Shown here: piece after piece, positions 58,701 through 64,000 of the stretch
Layout: each line of letters starts with the position of its first letter
How positions within the stretch are numbered: position 1 is the stretch's first letter
Origin: Elgaria multicarinata webbii
Taxonomy: Eukaryota; Chordata; Lepidosauria; Squamata; Anguidae
Assembly (NCBI RefSeq): GCF_023053635.1
Contig: NC_086177.1
Location: 97,746,001 to 97,810,000, forward strand
DNA length: 64,000 nucleotides
Direction of reading: 5' to 3'
Position numbers and translations under genes: made by a program
The notes under the pieces: generated by a model
Databases searched by the model: none
What the model was told of the DNA's origin: nothing
Seen by the model: only the letters and a program-made list of their open reading frames with translations

Positions 58701-61700
58701 GCCCCCAAGAAACTTGCAATTGAAGATAGGCAGTGGGGGGAAACCAAAAAAGGGAAGAAGGGAAATACAGGAGTAGGAAGGTAAGAGTGCAGGTAAATGC
58801 AGTTACTTGTTTTTGAAGCTTGATTACTATTGGGAATAAGAAATGAACTTCAGTTTGGCCAATTTTCTTTTCCAGTGGTAATCCTAACCACTTCCTGGTA
58901 TGCTATTACAGAGGGTTCCCTGGCTGGGGGTATTTGAGGTATGCAGGGTGAAAGTGACAGTGGAAATCTCCAGTTTGCAGGCTATGGCCTGGTTCACATA
59001 CAGGGGTGTGTGTGTGTTAATAAGCGTCACATGCTGGCTCATTTCCCTAATCACCCTCGCCGGTCAGAGCTTGTCATTATGTGCAAATCCAGCGAGGGTG
59101 GCAGGTTAGGATGGTTAACAAACAACCCAGCAACCCTACAAACAGAACGTGGCTTCTGGGTGGTCTGTTAGCCACCCACCCACCTTTGCCGGGTTAGCGC
59201 ATAATACTAAGCTGCGTCCAGTGAGGGTAATTAGTGAAACCGGACAGCATGCACACAGCATGTGTGAGGGTAGTTAATAAGCCACTGTGGTTTATTAACC
59301 ACCCATGCATGTACGAACCAGGTCATTGTTTTGGATCCCAGCCATGACATAGAACCATTGTTCTATATCTTGTTTAGAAGCATTGATGGTGTGTGTTGGA
59401 TTCTGCAAATAGTATCAAAATAACCTTTTCAATTTAATTTCTTTTCAGGTTTTCCATTATTATGGTCATGCATTAAAATTTGTACAAATTGTGCTGCTGT
59501 CACATCTGCCTTCGTCTTTAGTGTCAGACTTTCAGTTTGAGCTGTATCCTTTTGTTGCAAGATACATTTTGTTTGGTTTAAATGTTTTGAGTGTGTGCAC
59601 TGGTGACATTTCATAAGCAGGAAATGCTTGGAGAGGTAATAACTACCCTTTTACATTTTGCTTTGTCACATACATTTTAAATAACGATTCAGCTGGCACT
59701 AATATTATTTTCATCACCATGGAAGCAGTTGCTTGTTGTACACTTGCAGTCTGATCTTTACTTGGGAGTAAATTTTCTAAAATATTGGCACTAATGAGAA
59801 AAAGGAACTGGCCTGATGTATATATACATTGGCAAAAATTGAATTATAATACAATACTGAAATGGAATGGAAGCACTTGTGCTGTTTTTAAAATAAGTTC
59901 TCCAATATTGAGGAATACACTCACTCTTAGACAGTAATATTCCCTCCAACTATGGGTGGGTTCGCATGATCATGGAAGAGAAAATAAGCCACCATGGCTT
60001 ATTTTCTCTTTCTCTCTGTGTGCTGGTATCAAGCTGCCTAATGAGCATAATTACTCTCGCTGGGCATGGGTTGTCGTAACATTCAACCCTGGCAAGGCTG
60101 GCTGGCTGGCTGGCTGGCTAGGATGGTTTACAAACCTTGAAACCCATGGCTTGTGCCCAGCAACAGTAATTATGCTAATTAGGCAGCCTGTGACCAGTAC
60201 CTGCGGGGAAGCAAACAAGCCACTGTGCCTTATCTCCATGATCATGTGATCACAGTCAGGGTTATTTTCATATACTACAGATACAGTAACAAAGTGGCAA
60301 TAATTTATAATGCAGAACAAAAGCCTGTCTATGAAACGGGATATATCAGTCCAGAACTGGTATGTAAAAGCAGTCTGAGTGGTCATAGAAACGTCATCTG
60401 CAATTAGCAATGAAGTTTTATGATTGTGAAATGGAGTCAAACTCTTTAGACACTGGCTAGAACTGCGTACCTATATAATTACATAATTTCTATACTACTT
60501 ATTGAGAGGCAAGTGTGTAGATTTCTGCCATGTGTGCTGATGTAGTACTCTTGAAAGCTCTAACCAACTCCATAAATTAGGGATGTATGAGAAGATACAT
60601 TTGATGGATATTAATTTCCAAGGCATAAACACATTTGAATTAACATCATGTTACTGTAGCATGTACAAATTTAAATTACTGTACTTCATGTGACTCCTTA
60701 ACTCTCTGTGTAGGAGCTTGGCAAGAACTGATGTTGAGGAGAAATCGTTGCTATTTTGGGATCGGATATCTTCTCTGCATGGAAAGGTATATTGTTATTT
60801 TTAAGTAAAATTTATTTATTATTTATTTATTTACAATATTTATAAACAGCTCCATATCTAAAATGGATTCCAGAGCGGTGAACATTAGAAATAAAACAGT
60901 TACAGTTTGGATCGGGAGCCTCCTAGAAGAATAACCAGATCTTTGGCTTCTCTTGAAGTAGTTTGCTTTGCAGCACAGTATGTCTGAGAAATATTAATAT
61001 TAATCCACTTTGTTCTACTTGATAGCTTGTTTAAAGAGCCAGTTTGAATATAATGATAAAGTTCAGTGAACAAGCTAGCTTAATAATCCATAGTTTAATT
61101 TTAGCTAGTTTAAACTAAGCATAGTTTAATCCCATTCTTTTTTGGGCCCATGGGCCCATTTGGAATTTTGAGAGTGTTGTGGGCTGCCATGAAGGATGCC
61201 CATTCACAAAATTGCTGCTGTGGTGGGCCGGACCAGTCACAAAACACCAATTTGACAGAAGGCTGACTGGTGAGGTAGGAGACAAGTAACTTTCTTCAGA
61301 ACCTGAATGTAAGTCAGAAGTGGGGTCTGAATAAGTACATAACCTCTCCGTTGAACCCATAGTTTTCTGCTACAACAGAACAGCAGTTTCATAGAAGGCA
61401 AGCTCTTTCATAAAATCATAGAATAGCAGAGTTGGAAGGGGTCTACAAGGCCATCTAGTCCAACCCCCTGCTCAATGCAGGAATCCACCCTACAGCATAC
61501 TTGACAGAAGCTTATCCAGCTGCCTCTTGAATGTCTCTAGTGTGGGAGAGCCCACACTAAGACCCCGCTTCCTGCAGCTACACAGAGGGGGAACAGCGGG
61601 GAGGGGTGGTCCAAACCCAGAGAGAGGGAAGGAGGAAACACGGAGACCCAGAGAAAGAAACGGGCAGGACATTCATTGCTCTTCCCGTCTCCCCAGATCC

Positions 61701-63736
61701 TCAGTCAGATTGCACTACTTGTTTATCCTCCACATAATTTTTCTTTATGTCTTATGCCACAGCAGCAATTTTGTCCTTTCAAACATTTTTTACAGGGCTG
61801 TTCCCCTTCTGGTCAGTACACTTTGGTCTTGCTCAGATGCTGATCTCTGCCCAGAAAAGGACATCAATGTGAGAGAGGAAGTAGGAAAGAGCAGTGCCCG
61901 TCTTACTTCCTCTCTCGTCCAGATCTCGTTTTCAAGAATGAAATAGTTCCTTTTCCACTTCTGAAAGGGGAAGGCAGTATGCAGGGGGGGATGTGAGGTC
62001 AGGGTTTAGTTTAAACCTTGTACCCCACTCACCTCCGGCACAAGGTTTAAATTAACCACAGTTCCCCTAAATATGGATGTAACTGCTGCGATTAGTCTTA
62101 GTGGAAAGGAACAGTTCCGATCTACTCACAGCTGTGTCAGAGGAGTTGGGGAAGTGCATAAGCCCGTGGCTCACCAGTAGGCTTGTTAACATAATGCTAA
62201 ACCACAGTTTAGCAGCATATCTTCAAAGGCACATTATTTCTGAATTACCAGCCATCAGTCTGGGACTCTAAATGAAATAGGGGCGGGAAGGATGGAAAAT
62301 TGTGGCACAAAAATGCAGGATCTTCCACAGGGAATATGTGCCCTAAAGTTATGGTGATGTGAGATTGCAGGCTGCAATAAGAAATAGTGTGTTTTAAATA
62401 GTGATTTTAATATTTTTTATTAGTGAACTGCTTGGAGATTTTATTATATTAAGCAGTGTAGAAGTATTATTAATAAATAATAAAAAGAATCAAGTACATT
62501 TGTTGGGCTGGATGTTCCCATAAACATTTCACTTGATTTTGTCTTTGATGCTGGGGCAAATGTTATTGTAGCCAATAATTTTTCATGGAAGTGGCCTATT
62601 CACATGAACACCATAACGCACTATTTCTTATTGAACACCATAATGCAGAATGAAGGGACTCCTAAAAGATCTGGGGCACTGACAAAATGTAATTAAATTC
62701 ATTGACGTTTCTCTACTCTTTCCTGAATTAACCCAGAGCTCTTTAAACAGCTAGATCTTAACAATACTTCTGAAAGGTGCTCAGGCTTGACCGTTGGCAA
62801 ACTTGCAACGGGAGAGAATTCCATAATTTTGGGGCAGCTGCTGAGAGCACCTCTCTTCACACCCTTCCTGTTTTAACCTGACTGCTTGATGAATCAAGTG
62901 AATACCCGATCCTTTATAAATTTTTGTTCTAGGATCTTGATATATAATGGTAATGTGTATGTATGTATGTGCTTTTCCTACAGATAGGAGCTTTATTTGT
63001 ACTGCCTTGCAGTGTAAGTGGCATGTTGATTCCTTTACCGAGCCAGCTGAGTACAAAAAAATGGAAGGAATATATAGCTCGGAAACCCAAAGACATCAGT
63101 GGTGAGTAAAGTTCACCATATTACATAGTAAAGTAACGAAGAGATCATCCCACCTTGGACATCACACTAAACTGGTTTAGCAGGACATGAATGAGCATAG
63201 CATTCCATGGTACCTCTTCTGCTGGGGCTGTGAAGAAAAGTTTGGAAACTTTCACTTGTTAAATTTTATTGGGTATTGAATTACGAAATTCCTTATGCAA
63301 ATAAGAATTCATACACCAGGATGACCTACAAAATGTATTAATCTAAATAGTAGATGAGGCTTATTCTAAACGTATAAAGAAATGTGTGGTGTTTTTTAGT
63401 TATAGGTAGAATTGTCATTCCTCACTATTAAAAACACAGGAATCCTGGCTACTCTAAATCTAGAATTTATTCAGATTTAATCTAGATTTTAATGTATATG
63501 AATAGCTTTTAATGTCAGTAAGGCCTCTGAATTATTGGTCATGCAACTTCTGTTCTCATTAGTTCCAGAAGTTGAGCTGAAAGGAGAAACTTGCAACTAT
63601 TATTTCTTAGTACAAGGCAATGGCTGTGGAGGATGTAAAGCAACATTGATCTATTCAGCCGGCCAGATCAATGGCTCAGTCACTCTTGCAGAAACAATTG
63701 GAAAATTGAACACAAAGACAGGAGAGACAGAAGCAG
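46696..63736 (+). CDS. MTBP: MTBP, MDM2-binding protein / Treslin partner (5' half; runs past right edge)
   Basis: MTBP is the vertebrate Sld7-like partner of TICRR/Treslin, needed for replication origin firing in the nucleus; it was first described as an MDM2 binder. Twelve coding exons join in phase: 46696-46765, 48110-48190, 48718-48791, 48873-49024, 54007-54065, 56053-56197, 56871-56988, 57838-57978, 59449-59543, 60714-60786, 62984-63101 and 63563-63736 (1300 nt, 433 codons plus 1). Recognisable blocks against human MTBP are MDRYLL at the start, the acidic [58 protein letters not shown] and [12 protein letters not shown]. Human MTBP is about 904 aa, so roughly the N-terminal and middle domains are present. 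The N-terminus is shorter than human between MDRYLL and the [10 protein letters not shown] block. The rest lies beyond 64000. Confidence 0.97.
46858..47010 (+). repeat. hAT-like MITE relics in MTBP intron 1
   Basis: Two tandem relics, GTTGTTGGACTACAACTCCC at about 46882 and TTTTGGCCTGCAACTCCCAT at about 46982, are arms of the CAG...CTG element family. Confidence 0.6.
47015..47270 (+). mobile_element. L2-type LINE 3' end in MTBP intron 1
   Basis: GAAAACGTTTCTTTTCCTCG, GTAAGCCATATGGCAGATTG and CATGAATATTGATGGCGCTT then TATAAATAAAATAATAATAA. A diverged copy of the 1560/45770 tail. Confidence 0.8.
47271..47370 (+). repeat. hAT-like MITE relic
   Basis: AGGCCAAAACCTTGTAAAAC, CCTACAACTCCTATCAGCCC and TAGCCGGTGAGGGA repeat the text of 46920-47010, suggesting a local duplication or two copies of one relic. 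Confidence 0.55.
47378..47515 (-). mobile_element. L2-type LINE tail, minus strand
   Basis: TTTATTTATTTATTACATTT then CTATACTGCCCAATAGCCGG and AGCTCTCTGGGCGGTTCACA is the exact reverse of the 6480/12640 tail. Confidence 0.82.
47665..47790. repeat. hAT-like palindromic MITE relic in MTBP intron 1
   Basis: GGACTTCAGCTCCCATCGTC on the left faces CTAGTTGTAGTCCAAAACAT and CTGGAGGGCACTAGGTTGGT on the right, a decayed inverted pair of the same family as 45497. Confidence 0.65.
48110..48190 (+). CDS. MTBP: MTBP coding exon 2
   Basis: 81 nt between a TTTCACAG acceptor and a GTAAGT donor. It encodes [20 protein letters not shown] then KHEGFP, corresponding to human FTAANVYHLLKRSI... The match is moderate, but phase and order are right. 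Confidence 0.9.
48191..48717. other. MTBP intron 2
   Basis: No repeat recognised beyond an (ATA)n run at about 48411-48431. GTAAGT donor and TTTTAG acceptor. Confidence 0.7.
48718..48791 (+). CDS. MTBP: MTBP coding exon 3
   Basis: 74 nt. It encodes [20 protein letters not shown] then CGFSQ (human [25 protein letters not shown]). The following intron, 48792-48872, is only 81 bp. Confidence 0.96.
48873..49024 (+). CDS. MTBP: MTBP coding exon 4
   Basis: 152 nt. It begins [17 protein letters not shown] and ends in the acidic, serine-rich [13 protein letters not shown] block, nearly identical to human. The donor is GTAAGT. Confidence 0.96.
49025..49779. other. MTBP intron 4, left part
   Basis: No exon or named repeat. 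Confidence 0.4.
49780..51640 (+). mobile_element. L2-type LINE reverse transcriptase relic in MTBP intron 4
   Basis: Decayed L2 ORF2: a NNYGPVDN-type start at about 49855, FDTIKHG at about 50057, [20 protein letters not shown] (the LSPMLFN motif), then [10 protein letters not shown] with the catalytic YxDD form at about 50278, and the C-terminal LHWLSI-type block at about 50780. The end (about 51318-51640) keeps [13 protein letters not shown]-like coding remnants and an AT-rich tail. Interrupted by the hAT element 50838-51310. It has multiple stops and frameshifts and is therefore dead. Confidence 0.85.
50838..51310. mobile_element. 473-bp hAT-type element nested in the L2
   Basis: The ends CAGGGGTGCAGAACCTGTTT and (inverted, right) CAGGGGTGCAGAACCTCCAG are hAT/Charlie style. 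The flanks TTTAAAG (50831-50837) and TTTAAAG (51311-51317) are a target duplication; an eighth base (C) would fit if one base was lost at the right junction. No transposase. Confidence 0.9.
51641..52595. other. MTBP intron 4; one short repeat at about 51765
   Basis: 51765-51835 (GCTGCAACCTTAAACATACT, AGCAAGCATGCATAGGATTA) is a 44945-family member. T-run at 52546-52557. Otherwise unrecognised. Confidence 0.5.
52596..52682 (+). mobile_element. CR1 LINE, extreme 3' end
   Basis: GGTGGATTCCTGCATTGAGA, GGGGGTTTGGACTTGATGGC and CTTGTAGGCCCCTTCCAACA, ending in the CR1 hallmark TATTCTATGATTCTATAG. Confidence 0.9.
52683..53509. other. MTBP intron 4, unrecognised
   Basis: No exon or named repeat. Confidence 0.4.
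53510..53745 (+). mobile_element. tRNA-derived SINE (well preserved) in MTBP intron 4
   Basis: The head CCAGTGTAGTGGTTAGAGTG (A box) and ATCTGGGTTCTAGTTCTCAC (B box) is followed by TGAAGCTCACTGGGTGACTT, a GGGCTGTTGTGAGG direct repeat, AAAAGATGGGATATAAATCT and (AAAT)n. The Sauria-type layout is known from lizards. Confidence 0.9.
53767..53934. mobile_element. 168-bp non-autonomous hAT-type element
   Basis: The ends CAGTGGTCTTCAACCAGTGG and (inverted, right) CAGCGGTCTTCAACTCATCC. The 8-bp flanks GCATAATG (53759-53766) and GCATAATA (53935-53942) differ at one base. The TGGGTCATGACCC core is palindromic. Confidence 0.88.
54007..54065 (+). CDS. MTBP: MTBP coding exon 5
   Basis: 59 nt. It encodes [20 protein letters not shown] (human LYEEAAENLHQLSDKLPAPG). 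The acceptor is TTTTAG and the donor is GTAATC. Confidence 0.96.
54279..54480. repeat. Palindromic MITE-like repeat in MTBP intron 5
   Basis: GGCCTGTTCACACGTAACAG on the left; TTAATTGTGGTTTAAACAAC and CCACAGTTGATC are internal palindromic pieces. Right limit uncertain. Confidence 0.55.
54832..55490. mobile_element. 659-bp AT-rich DNA transposon-like element
   Basis: Ends CAGGGTGGATTTGATTTAAT and, inverted on the right, CAGGGTGGATAAAAATCAAT. Near both ends are many AAATC/GATTT units (for example ATTTAAATCACGATTTAAAT). No target duplication was found. CAG...CTG ends suggest hAT; similar elements occur in turtles and lizards. Confidence 0.75.
55636..55769. mobile_element. 134-bp palindromic MITE in MTBP intron 5
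   Basis: Left GGCCTGGTTCAGACAACATG and right (other strand) GGCTTGGTTCAGACAACACG start arms of about 60 bp that match at most sites and meet near GAATGCATT. Related to 33229-33414. Confidence 0.88.
56053..56197 (+). CDS. MTBP: MTBP coding exon 6
   Basis: 145 nt. It encodes [20 protein letters not shown], then [20 protein letters not shown] and IVANESK. The human counterpart is [34 protein letters not shown]. The donor is GTGAGT. Confidence 0.96.
56198..56870. other. MTBP intron 6
   Basis: AT-rich; no repeat recognised. Confidence 0.6.
56871..56988 (+). CDS. MTBP: MTBP coding exon 7
   Basis: 118 nt. It encodes [20 protein letters not shown] then [19 protein letters not shown], ending in phase 0 at a GTATCA donor. 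Human has the same [14 protein letters not shown] block. Confidence 0.97.
56989..57837. other. MTBP intron 7
   Basis: No repeat recognised apart from a G-run near 57750-57760. It ends in a strong pyrimidine tract. Confidence 0.6.
57838..57978 (+). CDS. MTBP: MTBP coding exon 8
   Basis: 141 nt, phase 0 at both ends. It begins [14 protein letters not shown] and ends MNIHLPE. The first part matches human FGFEISFPEFCLKG; the rest is poorly conserved, as expected for a surface loop. The acceptor follows a strong pyrimidine tract ending CCCCCACAG. Confidence 0.94.
57979..58984. other. MTBP intron 8, left part
   Basis: No named repeat; short A-run at 58183-58194 and (GT)n at 58618-58640. Confidence 0.45.
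58985..59326. repeat. About 342-bp MITE-like repeat in MTBP intron 8
   Basis: Inverted ends GGCCTGGTTCACATACAGGG and (other strand) GACCTGGTTCGTACATGCAT. The interior has ATCACCCTCGCCGGTCAGAG and CCAGCGAGGGTGGCAGG inverted units and TTAATAAGCC / GGTTTATTAA pieces. It ends about 120 bp before exon 9. Confidence 0.72.
59449..59543 (+). CDS. MTBP: MTBP coding exon 9
   Basis: 95 nt. It encodes [20 protein letters not shown] then [12 protein letters not shown] (human [32 protein letters not shown]). The donor is GTATCC. Confidence 0.95.
59950..60262. repeat. About 313-bp MITE-like repeat in MTBP intron 9
   Basis: Inverted ends GGTTCGCATGATCATGGAAG and (other strand) TGATCACATGATCATGGAGA; inside, TAATGAGCATAATTACTCTC faces AGTAATTATGCTAATTAGGC. 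Contains a (GGCT)n run at 60098-60119. Same style as 58985. Confidence 0.72.
60714..60786 (+). CDS. MTBP: MTBP coding exon 10
   Basis: 73 nt. It encodes [20 protein letters not shown] then LHGK, equivalent to human GLTNSTKQNSVLLLEQISSLCSK. The acceptor is TGTGTAG and it ends in phase 0 at GTATAT. Confidence 0.9.
60805..60920 (-). mobile_element. L2/SINE-type 3' tail in MTBP intron 10
   Basis: TTTATTATTTATTTATTTAC then AATATTTATAAACAGCTCCA and GATTCCAGAGCGGTGAACAT read on the minus strand like a LINE tail. Confidence 0.6.
61411..61560 (-). mobile_element. CR1 LINE 3' end in MTBP intron 10
   Basis: AAAATCATAGAATAGCAGAG, GGTCTACAAGGCCATCTAGT and CTGCCTCTTGAATGTCTCTA match the 40248-40712 copy; only about 150 bp remain before unrelated sequence starts. 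Confidence 0.87.
61561..62983. other. MTBP intron 10, right part
   Basis: 62380-62490 ends TAAGCAGTGTAGAAGTATTA then TTAATAAATAATAAAAA, an L2-like tail (plus). 62755-62930 may be another LINE/SINE scrap (minus). 61560-61950 is more GC-rich and unrecognised. Confidence 0.5.
62984..63101 (+). CDS. MTBP: MTBP coding exon 11
   Basis: 118 nt. It encodes [20 protein letters not shown] then [19 protein letters not shown], close to human [36 protein letters not shown]. The donor is GTGAGT. Confidence 0.97.
63102..63562. other. MTBP intron 11
   Basis: No repeat recognised. GTGAGT donor and CTCATTAG acceptor. Confidence 0.7.
63563..63736 (+). CDS. MTBP: MTBP coding exon 12 (last in window)
   Basis: 174 nt. 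It encodes [20 protein letters not shown], then [20 protein letters not shown] and more, ending GETEA plus one base at a GTAAGT donor. The human counterpart is [39 protein letters not shown]. The rest of the gene lies to the right. Confidence 0.96.
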
Positions 63737-64000
63737 GTAAGTCTATGGAAGTGAAATAAAATGACGGGAAGTTTGTGTGGTTTTTGTTCCAAGTAGATGA
63801 AGACATTGACTGAGTGATTTCTTTTTTAATTTAACATTTAAACCTTCAGTATCTGGAGTTTTAACTACTAACCTTTTAAATCATTTTAAATGAGACTTTT
63901 GAAAGCTAATCAAGTCTGTGAGTAAAGAAACGCAGTTCATGATCAGCCTTGCCTCTTAGCTCCTTCGATCAGGGTATGAAATCCCAAGTAGAGACTTGTT
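63737..64000. other. Start of MTBP intron 12
   Basis: Begins at GTAAGT; no further exon before the right edge. Confidence 0.7.

Noticed and set aside
4990-60262. CRISPR-like or regularly spaced repeat array
   Set aside because: Repeats are irregularly spaced, inverted and diverged MITEs and SINEs in an animal genome.

Overview
The window is nuclear DNA from an amniote, most likely a squamate reptile (lizard or snake). The evidence is spliced vertebrate genes with GT-AG introns, AT-rich introns, many L2 and CR1 LINE tails, tRNA-derived SINEs with internal A and B boxes of the lizard type, and a very high load of short hAT-like and palindromic MITEs. No bacterial operon, CRISPR array or structural RNA gene was seen.

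Two host genes were recognised. They lie head to head, as in the human 8q24.12 pair. MRPL13 (mitochondrial ribosomal protein uL13m) is on the minus strand, with six coding exons from 46530 down to 28713. These give 171 codons plus two bases, leaving only about seven C-terminal residues of a normal 178-residue protein. The last exon was not found between 1 and 28712. MTBP (MDM2-binding protein, partner of Treslin/TICRR in origin firing) is on the plus strand, with twelve coding exons from 46696 to 63736. These give 433 codons plus one base, about the first half of the protein, and the gene runs off the right edge. All the exon phases join cleanly. The two start codons are only 165 bp apart, in a GC- and CpG-rich stretch with ETS-like GCGGAAG motifs and no TATA box, so this is a bidirectional promoter.

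Layout: 1-28712 is either the last, very long MRPL13 intron or intergenic DNA. It holds L2 LINE 3' ends (1560, 2400, 6480, 11390, 12640, 24390), a CR1-like reverse transcriptase fragment (26110-26740), SINEs, several palindromic MITEs, and a broken Gypsy-type LTR element at 19739-21075 flanked by a 5-bp target duplication. 28713-46530 is MRPL13, with introns full of L2, CR1, SINE and hAT/MITE copies. 46531-46695 is the shared promoter. 46696-64000 is MTBP; its 5-kb intron 4 carries an L2 reverse-transcriptase relic interrupted by a 473-bp hAT-like element.

The two proteins do not share a pathway (mitochondrial translation and nuclear replication initiation). The link is the shared promoter, a common vertebrate arrangement for housekeeping and growth-linked genes. 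I found no convincing new biological system. The points most worth a second look are the compact promoter, the missing MRPL13 last exon, the short MTBP N-terminus, a SINE ending about 11 bp from an MRPL13 splice donor, and several young-looking MITEs with clear ends and target duplications.
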